64,000 bases of DNA. It comes from Clostridia bacterium (GTDB lineage: Bacteria; Bacillota; Clostridia; Christensenellales; CAG-138). Under the pieces are notes generated by a model, which was not told the DNA's origin, made no database searches, and saw only the letters and a program-made list of their open reading frames with translations. Numbering within the stretch: the stretch's first letter is position 1; each line of letters begins with the position of its first letter. Positions 1 to 7,772 of the stretch are shown one piece after another. The position numbers were made by a program, and so were the translations under genes. The stretch spans positions 1 to 64,000 of the forward strand of contig JAFRUN010000063.1 of NCBI GenBank assembly GCA_017438865.1. Reading direction: 5' to 3'.

Positions 1-312
1 GTGAAGAAAGCCGATACGGCGCTGGACGCGCTGACAGACGCAGGCAACAATATCAACACGCTTTCGGAAGAGATCGAAAAGATGGATCTCGAGAAGCTCG
101 GAAAGTCTCTGGGCAACATCGTCGACATCAGCGAAGAAACGATCGGCGAGATCCATCAGGCGGTCGGAGGCCTCGATCAGCTTGTGAAGGACGCCGACGA
201 TGCGATGCAGCATATCAACAGTGTTGATTTTGAAAACCTGAACAACGGCATTCAGAGCTTGAACGACGTGCTGGAACCGGTTGCGAACTTTTTCAACGTT
301 TTCAAGAGATAA
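1..312 (+). CDS. Partial coiled-coil protein, C-terminal end
   Basis: An open frame enters from the left edge and stops at 310-312. The GTG at base 1 is probably an internal valine codon, so the true start lies outside the window. The 103 visible residues are hydrophilic, Leu/Ile/Asp-rich and heptad-like, with no cysteine and no membrane segment, ending in a short basic-aromatic tail (NVFKR). This resembles the tail of secreted or membrane-anchored coiled-coil proteins of the DUF948 or chemoreceptor-like kind. I do not recognise the family and the function is unknown. The tRNA operon promoter starts 28 bases after the stop. Confidence 0.6.
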   Translation: MKKADTALDALTDAGNNINTLSEEIEKMDLEKLGKSLGNIVDISEETIGEIHQAVGGLDQLVKDADDAMQHINSVDFENLNNGIQSLNDVLEPVANFFNVFKR

Positions 313-339
313 ATCTTTTTTGAAAATCAAAAAAAGTTG

Positions 340-368
340 TTGACATTTTTCTGCGGATGTAGTATTCT
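340..368 (+). promoter_or_regulatory. Sigma-A promoter of the seven-tRNA operon
   Basis: TTGACA (340-345), a 17-nt spacer and TATTCT (363-368). It lies about 30 nt before the first tRNA and is the only good promoter upstream of the cluster. Confidence 0.8.
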
Positions 369-398
369 AATCAAGCCGTTTGAAGTTCGTGTGAGTTT

Positions 399-475
399 CG
401 GGGTGTAGCGCAGTCCGGTAGCGCACGTGCTTTGGGAGCATGGGGCCGGAGGTTCAAATCCTCTCACCCCGACCA
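399..475 (+). tRNA. tRNA-Pro (TGG)
   Basis: The acceptor stem CGGGGTG pairs with CACCCCG, CCA is encoded at 473-475, and the anticodon loop TTTGGGA gives anticodon TGG. First gene of the seven-tRNA operon. A second tRNA-Pro (GGG) lies at 60.3 kb. Confidence 0.95.
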
Positions 476-491
476 AAACGGCTTGATGCGT

Positions 492-566
492 GGTCCCGTG
501 GTCAAGTGGTTAAGACACCGCCCTTTCACGGCGGCTACAGGAGTTCGAATCTCCTCGGGATCACCA
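492..566 (+). tRNA. tRNA-Glu (TTC)
   Basis: The acceptor GGTCCCG pairs with CGGGATC, the anticodon loop contains TTC, and CCA is encoded at 564-566. Confidence 0.95.
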
Positions 567-585
567 TTTTTCCTTCTGGGAACAA

Positions 586-662
586 GGGCCTTTAGCTCAG
601 TTGGTCAGAGCGGTCGGCTCATAACCGATTGGTCCGGGGTTCAAGTCCCTGAAGGCCCACCA
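586..662 (+). tRNA. tRNA with CAT anticodon (elongator Met, or lysidine-modified Ile2)
   Basis: The acceptor GGGCCTT pairs with AAGGCCC, the anticodon is CAT, and CCA is encoded at 660-662. It pairs fully at position 1-72, so it is not initiator tRNA. The GGGCCTTTAGCTC opening is shared by clostridial Met and Ile2 tRNAs, so the sequence alone does not settle whether it carries Met or Ile. Confidence 0.9.
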
Positions 663-667
663 TGAGT

Positions 668-744
668 GGCCCGGTAGTTCAGTTGGTTAGAATGCCAGCC
701 TGTCACGCTGGAGGTCAGGGGTTCGAGCCCCCTTCGGGTCGCCA
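668..744 (+). tRNA. tRNA-Asp (GTC)
   Basis: The acceptor GGCCCGG pairs with TCGGGTC (G-T pairs allowed), the anticodon is GTC, and CCA is encoded. Confidence 0.95.
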
Positions 745-751
745 TTTTTCT

Positions 752-826
752 GCCGGCGTAGCTCAATGGCAGAGCAACTGATTTGTAATCAGTAGGTTGT
801 TGGTTCGACTCCGATCGCCGGCTCCA
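752..826 (+). tRNA. tRNA-Thr (TGT)
   Basis: The acceptor GCCGGCG pairs with CGCCGGC, the anticodon is TGT in a CTGAT/ATCAG stem, and CCA is encoded. Confidence 0.95.
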
Positions 827-859
827 ACACGACATTGATAACTTCATATGGTATTACGT

Positions 860-944
<85 letters not shown>

Positions 945-950
945 CAATAC

Positions 951-1037
951 GCGGGAATGGCGGAATTGGCAGACGCGCACGGTTCAGGTCCGTGTGAAAG
1001 CAATTTCATGCAGGTTCAAGTCCTGTTTCCCGCACCA
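951..1037 (+). tRNA. tRNA-Leu (CAG)
   Basis: Class II tRNA; the acceptor GCGGGAA pairs with TTCCCGC, the anticodon CAG sits in a CACGG/CCGTG stem, and CCA is encoded. Last gene of the operon. Confidence 0.95.
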
Positions 1038-1076
1038 CGTCGCCGCGAATGTTGAATCGTTCGCGGCGACGCTTTT
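1038..1076 (+). terminator. Rho-independent terminator of tRNA operon 1
   Basis: Perfect 12-bp stem (1038-1049 with 1060-1071), 10-nt loop, then CTTTT. It begins at the base after the tRNA-Leu CCA. The stem core GTCGCCGCGAA recurs after the tRNA-Ser and tRNA-Pro genes of this window. Confidence 0.9.
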
Positions 1077-1080
1077 GTAT

Positions 1081-1107
1081 AAAAACAGCACCCGTTTCCG
1101 GGTGCTG
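1081..1107 (-). terminator. Terminator of the radC-gtrA operon
   Basis: CAGCACCCG (1086-1094) pairs with 1099-1107 around a 4-nt loop, and the minus-strand product ends in five T. It lies 6 bases past the gtrA-like stop codon. Confidence 0.85.
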
Positions 1108-1112
1108 ATTGT

Positions 1113-1556
1113 TTATTGTTCGGATTCTCCGTCTGGTTCTTTTGCTTCCTTTGCGGCGAGGTCATTGGTGTCGATCGTATTTCGAAAAACTACGAACCGC
1201 TGGAACGGAAACTCCGTCGCAAGGTTCAGAACCATGTTGATGCCGGTCACAAGATACTCGTTCCATCCGAGTTTGTCCGTCAGATAGTGTTCCAGAAGCG
1301 TTGAGAGCGGCGTAAAGACGCAGTAATACGCAAAGACAAGCAGCATTGCTTTCGGCACGTTGGACGCGCTTTTGAACGTGTAGCGGCGGTTGATCGTGAA
1401 GTTCCAGAGAACGGACAGCACGAGCGCGATCAGATAGCTGACCCAGTAGTTCCAATGGAACAGTTCGTTCATCAGCGTAAAGCTGCCGATCTCGATGAGA
1501 CCGGCGGAAGCGGCGATCAGAACGTATTTGATGGTTCGCAGGAGTTCTTTTTTCAT
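1113..1556 (-). CDS. GtrA-family four-helix membrane protein
   Basis: A 147-aa protein with four predicted membrane helices (about residues 8-28, 37-55, 71-90 and 99-118) and the family hallmark NFTINRRYTF after helix 2. The GtrA family (PF04138) is associated with flipping or transfer of polyprenyl-linked sugars for cell-surface polysaccharides; the substrate here is unknown. A charged tail of about 25 residues follows helix 4. It is the last gene of a radC-led minus-strand operon and overlaps the preceding gene by 4 nt (ATGA), so it is probably translationally coupled. Confidence 0.85.
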   Translation of the reverse strand: MKKELLRTIKYVLIAASAGLIEIGSFTLMNELFHWNYWVSYLIALVLSVLWNFTINRRYTFKSASNVPKAMLLVFAYYCVFTPLSTLLEHYLTDKLGWNEYLVTGINMVLNLATEFPFQRFVVFRNTIDTNDLAAKEAKEPDGESEQ

Positions 1557-1834
1557 GGTTCTTCCTTTTCAAACCGGCTTTCGAAGTTCGGATCGAGATA
1601 TCCGTCCGCTTCGCCCTCCACGGAATCCTCGCCCTTGTGATAATCCGGCGAATGGATCAGCCGCCGCCATTCATAGGGCGAGATCGGCTTTTCTGGCAGT
1701 TCTGCGGCATAGGCGGCGGTCGTGTGCCATACCTGTCGGCAGGCGGAGCAGCGAACGATCCAGTCGCGGCCGGAAATCTTGATGACGGACCAGTTCATAA
1801 TGTCCGGGACACGGCAGTTGCATTTATAGGTCAT
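1553..1834 (-). CDS. Small cysteine-containing hypothetical protein
   Basis: A 93-aa soluble protein with cysteines arranged C5-x-C7 and C29-x2-C32, which could form one zinc ribbon. The second half is acidic (EDSVEGEAD) and aromatic-rich. I do not recognise the family. GAGGAAG precedes the ATG by about 6 nt. It lies between radC (12-nt gap) and the GtrA-like gene (4-nt overlap), so it is co-expressed with both. Confidence 0.75.
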   Translation of the reverse strand: MTYKCNCRVPDIMNWSVIKISGRDWIVRCSACRQVWHTTAAYAAELPEKPISPYEWRRLIHSPDYHKGEDSVEGEADGYLDPNFESRFEKEEP

Positions 1835-1846
1835 AAGCGACTTCCT

Positions 1847-2623
1847 CTATGATAAGTTTTTCCTGCTTTGCAGAGGATAGATGGTTTTGTTGTATTCTTC
1901 AAGCGTCATGGTATTGCATACGGCGGGCGTGCTGTAGAGAAAAACACGGTCGTATTGATAGCTGTAGGCCGCATTCTTTGACAGGATCAGCTGGTCGCGC
2001 ACGTCGATCTCCAGCTTGGAACCGATCTCGGCGATCATCTTTGCGGTTTGCAGATCTTCGTCGGAGGGAATGAGAATGCCCGACGGATGATTGTGCGTCA
2101 GAATAAGGTAGCGCGCTTTGTGGAGCATTGCCGTTTCGATCACGCGCCGCGGTTCAAAGCTGACGTGCGAGAGCGTTCCGACCTGCAGCGCTTCCGTATG
2201 CAGGACGGTCATGTTGGCGTTGAGACAGATGATGCGAAGGGTTTCATACCGGTCATTCATACCGAGCGCGATCGCATAGCGGCAGGCGTTTTCCGGATTT
2301 TCAAGGCGTACCGTACCGTCCAGCGTTCCGATCGACGCAAGCGTCAGACGGCGGTGCAGATCGTAAAGGGAATGCAGATACAGAGCGGTTTTCTCACCGA
2401 CGCCGTCCGTTTCGCACAGCCGGAGCGGATCCGCTTCCAGTACGCCGGTCAAGGAACCGAATCTGTTGATGAGCCGGTGCGCCAGCTCATTGACGTCTTT
2501 ACGCGGAATGACGTAGGTCAGCAGCATTTCCAGCACGACATGGTCCGGCATGCCGTTCATTCCCTGCTTTCGATATGTTTCCCGGATTCGTTCCCGGTGT
2601 CCTGCGTGCAAATTTTCACTCAT
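1847..2623 (-). CDS. radC: RadC/JAB-domain DNA repair-associated protein
   Basis: A 258-aa protein with an N-terminal helix-hairpin-helix region (about residues 40-85) and a C-terminal RadC/JAMM domain. The metalloprotease-like site is complete: H177-N-H179-P-S-G, then S187-x2-D190. RadC proteins are widespread, but their biochemical role is unsettled and the old recombination-repair assignment is disputed. First gene of the operon running to the GtrA-like gene. The ATG lies only 6 nt after a good -10 box with no Shine-Dalgarno, suggesting a leaderless message. Confidence 0.92.
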   Translation of the reverse strand: MSENLHAGHRERIRETYRKQGMNGMPDHVVLEMLLTYVIPRKDVNELAHRLINRFGSLTGVLEADPLRLCETDGVGEKTALYLHSLYDLHRRLTLASIGTLDGTVRLENPENACRYAIALGMNDRYETLRIICLNANMTVLHTEALQVGTLSHVSFEPRRVIETAMLHKARYLILTHNHPSGILIPSDEDLQTAKMIAEIGSKLEIDVRDQLILSKNAAYSYQYDRVFLYSTPAVCNTMTLEEYNKTIYPLQSRKNLS

Positions 2624-2629
2624 GACACC

Positions 2630-2658
2630 ATTTTACAAGCATTCTTTCGTTTCGTCAA
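2630..2658 (-). promoter_or_regulatory. radC promoter, placed for a leaderless transcript
   Basis: On the minus strand: TTGACG (2658-2653), a 17-nt spacer and TAAAAT (2635-2630). Six bases (2629-2624) separate the -10 box from the radC ATG at 2623, so the expected +1 is the A of the ATG. Confidence 0.75.
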
Positions 2659-2670
2659 TCATCGACAGCA

Positions 2671-2702
2671 AAAAAAGAGCCCGCAGACGCGAACTCTTTT
2701 TG
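2671..2702 (-). terminator. Probable terminator after the PLP-enzyme gene
   Basis: AAAAAGAG (2672-2679) pairs with CTCTTTTT (2694-2701), with an inner CGC/GCG pairing. It lies 10 bases past the PLP-enzyme stop. The outer stem is AT-rich, so strength is uncertain. Confidence 0.55.
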
Positions 2703-2711
2703 CAGATTCGG

Positions 2712-4187
2712 TTACAGATTTTTGAGAAGGCCGGTCGCTTCGTTGAATTCGTTGATCAGCGCGTCGATCTCGTCGACCTGCGCATGCATATCGGTCCAGT
2801 AGTGCCTGTCGTACCACTGCGCGTTCAGCTCGTGAACGTCCTTGCCCTGCTGTTCCACCCAGGTGTAGTACTTCAGGTTGTGGACGCGCTTGCGTGTCTC
2901 GTAGGTCAGCTCTTCCATCGTGTCGGTGCGGATACCGTGCAGATGCTCCGCCCAGTCTGCGGCAGCCATCGCTTCGGTGTACGCGCCGTCCTGCTCCTCG
3001 AGCTCGCGGATGCGGCTCTGGTACATGACCGCGGAGTCGGTGCCGACGGTCGCGAGGATGTCGTGCTCGTCGAGCTCGTAGTACTTCGCCATTTTGATGC
3101 AGCAAAGCAGATTCGCAATGCCGGAAATGCCGAGCAGCGAAAGCTGGTCGACAGTTTCCGCCGGAACGCCGACGACCTCTTTGAGGTATTTGAGACCGAC
3201 CGGATCGTTGAAGAGACGGAGGAGCTTCTGGCTGTCTTCGTCGTCGATTGCAATGACCATATCGGTGTTCTTTACATTGTGGATCCACGGCACATGCTTG
3301 TCGCCGATGCCTTCGATGCGGTGACCGCCGAAGCCGTTGTTGAGAAGCGTCGGGCACTGCAGCGCCTCGCCGACCGCGAGCTTGGATTCCGGGAACTTTT
3401 CCTTCAGGAAATCGCCTGCGCTCATGGTGCCTGCCGAACCGCTGGTGAACGCCGCGCCCGCGAAGCGGTCCTCTTTGCCGAGCAGCTGTTCGACGACTTC
3501 ATAGATCGCTCTGCCGGTCACGTTGTAGTGCCAGAGCGGATTGCCCATCTCTTCAAACTGGTTGAAGATCATCATGGACGGATCCTTCCGAAGCTCCCAG
3601 GTCTTGTCAAAGATCTCCTTGACGTTGGACTCGCAGCCGGGCGTTGCAATGACCTGCCCCGCAATCTTCGAGAGCCACTCGAAGCGTTCCTTGGACATCT
3701 CTGCGGGCAGGATCGCGACGGAATCGCATGCGAGCAGCTTGGAGTTGAACGCGCCGCCGCGGCAGTAGTTGCCGGTGGAGGGCCAGACCGCATGGTGATA
3801 GGTCGGATCGAACTGACCGGTCACAAGGCGCGGAACGAGGCAGCCGAACGATGCGCCGACCTTGTGGCAGCCGGTGGGGAACCACTTGCCGGTCAGAAGA
3901 ACGATTCTCGCCTTTACGCCGGTGAGAGAGGAGGGAAGCTCGATATAGTTGACGCCGCCGAATTTGCCGTCGCCGCCCTTTTCCACGGGGTTGTTCTTCC
4001 ATGTGATGCGGAACAGGTTCAGCGGATTGACGTCCCAAAGTCCGACTTTCGTCAGCTTGTCCTGAATTTTCTCGGGAATCTTTGCCGGATCTTCCATCTG
4101 CGCAAATGTGGGAATGATGATGTTCTTTTCGCGCGCACGTTCGATCGAACGGTTCAGGTTCTCACGATGCATTGTCAGATCGATCAT
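2712..4187 (-). CDS. Fold-type II PLP-dependent enzyme of unknown substrate
   Basis: A 491-aa protein of the tryptophan-synthase-beta/cysteine-synthase/threonine-synthase fold. The PLP lysine is probably K109 in FPTGCHKVGASFG, matching PTGSFKxRGA of threonine synthases. A later SGSAGT segment fits the glycine-rich phosphate-binding loop. It is longer than cysteine synthase (about 310 aa) and has an acidic, Trp-rich C-terminal extension. Close relatives are annotated only as PLP-dependent protein, beta subunit. The start at 4187 follows AAGGAGA by 7 nt; an upstream in-frame ATG at 4253 overlaps the -10 box and is rejected. Transcribed alone from its own promoter. Confidence 0.85.
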   Translation of the reverse strand: MIDLTMHRENLNRSIERAREKNIIIPTFAQMEDPAKIPEKIQDKLTKVGLWDVNPLNLFRITWKNNPVEKGGDGKFGGVNYIELPSSLTGVKARIVLLTGKWFPTGCHKVGASFGCLVPRLVTGQFDPTYHHAVWPSTGNYCRGGAFNSKLLACDSVAILPAEMSKERFEWLSKIAGQVIATPGCESNVKEIFDKTWELRKDPSMMIFNQFEEMGNPLWHYNVTGRAIYEVVEQLLGKEDRFAGAAFTSGSAGTMSAGDFLKEKFPESKLAVGEALQCPTLLNNGFGGHRIEGIGDKHVPWIHNVKNTDMVIAIDDEDSQKLLRLFNDPVGLKYLKEVVGVPAETVDQLSLLGISGIANLLCCIKMAKYYELDEHDILATVGTDSAVMYQSRIRELEEQDGAYTEAMAAADWAEHLHGIRTDTMEELTYETRKRVHNLKYYTWVEQQGKDVHELNAQWYDRHYWTDMHAQVDEIDALINEFNEATGLLKNL

Positions 4188-4248
4188 TTGAAATCTCCTT
4201 TTCAATAGAATTGTTGCGTGCGGTACAGCCGCATAACTTGTCCTATAT

Positions 4249-4277
4249 ATCATACACGATTCATGCCGGTTTGTAAA
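4249..4277 (-). promoter_or_regulatory. Promoter of the PLP-enzyme gene
   Basis: On the minus strand: TTTACA (4277-4272), 17 nt, TATGAT (4254-4249). This gives a leader of about 55 nt. Confidence 0.75.
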
Positions 4278-4353
4278 TAAAAAACAGACGGCGTGAAAAA
4301 TATTTTTTGCATTCCAAAATCATTTTTGTCTTTCTATATTGACAAAAGGATGG

Positions 4354-4359
4354 TACAAT
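4354..4359 (+). promoter_or_regulatory. Possible extended -10 box before the TIM-barrel gene
   Basis: TACAAT preceded by TGG makes an extended -10 (TGnTACAAT). The nearby TTGACA at 4339 is only 9 nt upstream, too close to be its -35. Predicted +1 is near 4366, giving a very short leader that contains GGAGGG. Confidence 0.4.
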
Positions 4360-4375
4360 GATTACGGAGGGCAGA

Positions 4376-5182
4376 ATGGTCAATATCGGAATCTCAACGG
4401 CGAGTTTTTTCGACAAACTGATGCTGGAAGACGCACCCGCGCTGTTCCGGGACTGGGGCGTACGCTATGCGGAGTACTATCTGAACAGCTATTGCGAATA
4501 CGATCCGGCTTTTGCGGACCGCCTTGCGCGGGAGACCGAAGACGCGGGCATCCGCGTCGTCGGTGTGCATCCGATGAGTCTGCAGTACGAGCCGCTGCTG
4601 TTTACGCCGCACCCGCGGCAAAGGGCAGATGCGATGAAAGCGTATGAGCTCGTTCTGCGTGCGGGCGAGCGTCTGCATGCCGATCATTATGTGATGCACG
4701 GCCCCGTCGTACTGAACGGCGTGGCAAAGAACCTGCAGATCGAGCGTCTCGCGCCGATCTTCGATACGCTGTCGGATATGGCGGAGGGCCACGGACTGCA
4801 TCTGACGCTCGAAAACGTCAGCTACAGCATCATGCCGACGCCGGAGATCGGACTTCAGATCCGCTCGCTGATGAAACGACCGCTGTATCACACGCTGGAC
4901 ATCAAGCAGTCGATCCGCGCGGGCGTCGATCCGATTGCGTTTGCGGAGGCGTTCGGCGAATCCATCCTTGCGGTGCATGCCTGCGACTGCGTGATGCGCG
5001 ACGGGAGCCCGAAGTACTGCCTGCCGCCGTTCGGCGAATTTGATTTCAAAGGTCTTGTCAATGCGCTGCGGAAGAAGGGCTTTCGCGGCACGGTCCTTCT
5101 CGAAGCATACAGCGATATGTTTCGGAACACATCGGAACTCAAAGATGCATACAACGCGTTGGATACAATCATCAATTCTTAG
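4376..5182 (+). CDS. Sugar phosphate isomerase/epimerase-like TIM-barrel protein
   Basis: A 268-aa protein of the xylose-isomerase-like TIM-barrel superfamily (PF01261), which includes sugar isomerases/epimerases and endonuclease IV. Candidate metal ligands fall where the family has them: ADHYVMHGP on one strand, LTLENVSY (Glu), YHTLDIKQS (Asp), AVHACDC (His/Asp) and VLLEAYSD (Glu). The substrate cannot be told. I chose the ATG at 4376 because GGAGGG lies just upstream; an ATG at 4358 falls inside the -10 box. It heads a run with pgi 11 nt away, consistent with a sugar-phosphate role. Confidence 0.8.
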   Translation: MVNIGISTASFFDKLMLEDAPALFRDWGVRYAEYYLNSYCEYDPAFADRLARETEDAGIRVVGVHPMSLQYEPLLFTPHPRQRADAMKAYELVLRAGERLHADHYVMHGPVVLNGVAKNLQIERLAPIFDTLSDMAEGHGLHLTLENVSYSIMPTPEIGLQIRSLMKRPLYHTLDIKQSIRAGVDPIAFAEAFGESILAVHACDCVMRDGSPKYCLPPFGEFDFKGLVNALRKKGFRGTVLLEAYSDMFRNTSELKDAYNALDTIINS

Positions 5183-5193
5183 GAGGTATGGAT

Positions 5194-6609
5194 ATGGCAA
5201 AGAAGAAATTCGATCGAGAAGCAATGCGGATCACGGTTGACTACAACAACATGATGCGCGAAACGCTCGGCGAACGCGGACTGACGACGGACGAGCTTAC
5301 CGCGCTCCCGCTGAAAGCCGCCGCAGAGGCAATGCGCACAAAGCGCGCCGGCATGAAATGGCGCGAGCTTCCGCACAATCAGGAAGAGATCGTGAACGAG
5401 ATCGAAGCGGTCGCAAAGGACGTTCGCGCGAACTTCGACAACTTTGTCGTGCTCGGCATCGGCGGAAGCGCGCTCGGTCCCATTGCCGTGCAGCAGGCGC
5501 TCTCGCATCTGCACTATAACGATCTTCCCAAAAGAGAACGCAAGGGCCCGCGTCTGTTCGTCGAGGACAACGTCGATCCCGAGCGCATGAACGCGCTTCT
5601 GGACGTCATCGACGTCAAAAAGACCTGCTTCAACGTCATCACGAAATCCGGCAGCACGTCGGAAACGATGTCGCAGCTTCTGATCGTCACCGATCTCCTG
5701 CACAAAGTGCTCGGCGCGGATATCTCCACGCATCTGATCGCGACGACGGATCGGGAGAAGGGCAATCTGATCAAGATCGCAAAGCGCGAGAACCTGAAAA
5801 CGTTTTATGTGCCGGACGGCGTCGGCGGACGATTCTCCGAACTCTGCCCGGTCGGCCTTCTGGCGGCTGCGGTCTGCGGAATCGATATCCGCATGCTGCT
5901 CGCAGGCGCGGCATACATGGATGAGATCACGCAGAACGACAATGTGTTTGAAAACCCGGCATACCTGATGGCGGCGCTGCAGGTCGCTGCAATGAAGCGC
6001 GGCGCAAACATCCACGTTCTGATGCCGTATGCCGATTCGCTGAAATATATCGCGGACTGGTATGCGCAGCTCTGGGCGGAATCGCTCGGCAAGCGCGTCG
6101 CAAACGACGGCACGGAGATCTACGCCGGTCAAACGCCGGTCAAATCGCTCGGCGTCACCGACCAGCACTCGCAGGTGCAGCTCTATACGGAAGGTCCGTT
6201 CGACAAGGTCGTCACGTTCCTGTCCGTGGACCGCTATCGCAGGACCATGCCGATCCCGGAGGGCTACCTCGACATCCCGGACGTTTCGTTCCTGAGCGGT
6301 CACACGCAGAACGAGCTGATCGCGGCGGAGGAGACCGCAACGGAATATGCCGTCATGAAGAGCGGGCACATGAACTATGCCATTCGTCTGCCCGAAGTCA
6401 ATGCGTTCACCGTCGGCGAGCTCCTGTACCTTTTCGAGATCCAGACGGCGTTTGCAGGCGAGCTTCTGAACCTCAACGCATTTGATCAGCCCGGCGTGGA
6501 AGAGGGCAAGAAGGCGACGTACGCGCTTCTCGGGAAACCCGGCTTTGCCGAAAAGAAGGCGGAGCTTGACGCGGCGCCCGCGAAGCTCTCCAAGTACATT
6601 GTGAAATGA
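5194..6609 (+). CDS. pgi: Glucose-6-phosphate isomerase
   Basis: Interconverts glucose 6-phosphate and fructose 6-phosphate in glycolysis. The 471-aa protein has the two SIS domains of PGI; phosphate-binding segments GIGGSALG (88-95) and KSGSTSET (151-158) and the downstream GGRFSE segment are intact. Length is typical of the shorter Gram-positive PGIs. AGGAGGT ends right before an ATG at 5188, leaving no spacing, so the second ATG (5194, MAKKK) with 6-nt spacing is the likely start. Its stop overlaps the rodA start (ATGA). Confidence 0.95.
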   Translation: MAKKKFDREAMRITVDYNNMMRETLGERGLTTDELTALPLKAAAEAMRTKRAGMKWRELPHNQEEIVNEIEAVAKDVRANFDNFVVLGIGGSALGPIAVQQALSHLHYNDLPKRERKGPRLFVEDNVDPERMNALLDVIDVKKTCFNVITKSGSTSETMSQLLIVTDLLHKVLGADISTHLIATTDREKGNLIKIAKRENLKTFYVPDGVGGRFSELCPVGLLAAAVCGIDIRMLLAGAAYMDEITQNDNVFENPAYLMAALQVAAMKRGANIHVLMPYADSLKYIADWYAQLWAESLGKRVANDGTEIYAGQTPVKSLGVTDQHSQVQLYTEGPFDKVVTFLSVDRYRRTMPIPEGYLDIPDVSFLSGHTQNELIAAEETATEYAVMKSGHMNYAIRLPEVNAFTVGELLYLFEIQTAFAGELLNLNAFDQPGVEEGKKATYALLGKPGFAEKKAELDAAPAKLSKYIVK

Positions 6610-7772
6610 AAAACAGGGCCGTCGGAAACCGGGCGCCGTACCGGGTCGATATCTTTACGATCGTAATGGTAACGGCCCTGGTTTTGTTCGGCCTTGTAAC
6701 GCTTTTGAACGCACTTTCCGATCCGTTCGACGGCACGGAAACGACATTCTCCGCGTTCTATGAACGGCTGAATTTCGAGTTTTTCACAAGGCAGGTCGGC
6801 AACATCCTGATTTCGCTCGTGCTGCTGGTTCCCCTTGCGATCCTCGATTATGAAAAATATAAGCCGTTCACGAAGATCGCGTACATCGTTTCCCTGATCC
6901 TGCTGTTTCTGCTCGTTGTGGCGGGCAAGAGCACGCGCGGCGCGCTCGGCTGGTACGAGATCGGTACGCGCGCGTTTCAGCCGTCCGAGATCTCAAAGGT
7001 CGTTCTGATCGTCGTGCTGTCCAAAGCGGCGTCGGAGATTTTCGACCGCCGCGGACCGATCGGAAAATTCGGGGATTTTCTGAAGCTGTTTCTGCTCTTC
7101 TTCGTTCCGTTTGTGCTTGTCATCCTGCAGAATGACTTCGGTACGGCGATGGTCTTTCTGATCATCTTTGCCGGCATCCTGTTCTGTGTGCGGCTTCGCT
7201 GGCGTTATGTCATCGGCGGACTGTTTGCAATCGGCGTCGGCGGCGTTTTGAGCTGGATGCTCATTCTGACCGAAACGCAGAAGGAACGTATCCGTGTCTT
7301 TCTGGATCCGTCGCGAAACCCCGAGGGTTCCGGCATGAACGTGCTGCACGCCAAGCAGATCATCGGCAGCGGCGGTTTCTGGGGTAAGGGATACTTTACG
7401 AAAGGCACGCTCACACAGACGGGCTATGTTCCGATCCGGCATTCCGATTTTATCTTTTCGGGCATCGGCGAGGGACTCGGCTTTTTCGGCGCCATGCTGC
7501 TGATCATCGCGTTCTTCCTGCTGCTCTTCCACTGGCTGCATACGGCGCTGATCGCGCGCGATACGTTCGGTCGATGTCTGGTCGTCGGCTGCACGGTCAT
7601 GCTTGCCGCGCATATCTTTGAAAACGTCGCAATGAATCTCGGCGCGATGCCGGTCACGGGGATTCCGCTTCCGTTTATCAGTTACGGCGGCTCGAATATC
7701 CTTGCGTCGTTCGCCTGCGTCGGCATCGTAATGAGCGTGTATGCGCGCACGGCGGGGAGGAAATCGCTGTGA
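6606..7772 (+). CDS. rodA: RodA/FtsW-type SEDS peptidoglycan polymerase
   Basis: A 388-aa polytopic membrane protein of the SEDS family, which polymerises lipid II into glycan strands with a partner class B PBP. Motifs: FQPSEISK after the third helix, QNDFGTA (usual QPDxGTA), GKGYFTKGTLTQ, then RHSDFIF with the Asp regarded as catalytic, and the C-terminal PLPFISYGGSN. RodA fits better than FtsW because it sits with metabolic genes and not in a dcw cluster, but the sequence alone does not exclude FtsW. Overlaps pgi by 4 nt and the GNAT gene by 4 nt. Confidence 0.88.
   Translation: MKNRAVGNRAPYRVDIFTIVMVTALVLFGLVTLLNALSDPFDGTETTFSAFYERLNFEFFTRQVGNILISLVLLVPLAILDYEKYKPFTKIAYIVSLILLFLLVVAGKSTRGALGWYEIGTRAFQPSEISKVVLIVVLSKAASEIFDRRGPIGKFGDFLKLFLLFFVPFVLVILQNDFGTAMVFLIIFAGILFCVRLRWRYVIGGLFAIGVGGVLSWMLILTETQKERIRVFLDPSRNPEGSGMNVLHAKQIIGSGGFWGKGYFTKGTLTQTGYVPIRHSDFIFSGIGEGLGFFGAMLLIIAFFLLLFHWLHTALIARDTFGRCLVVGCTVMLAAHIFENVAMNLGAMPVTGIPLPFISYGGSNILASFACVGIVMSVYARTAGRKSL

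Noticed and set aside
4339..4344. Perfect TTGACA before the TIM-barrel gene
   Set aside because: The -10 (4354-4359) is 9 nt away, too close; no -10 lies at 16-18 nt.
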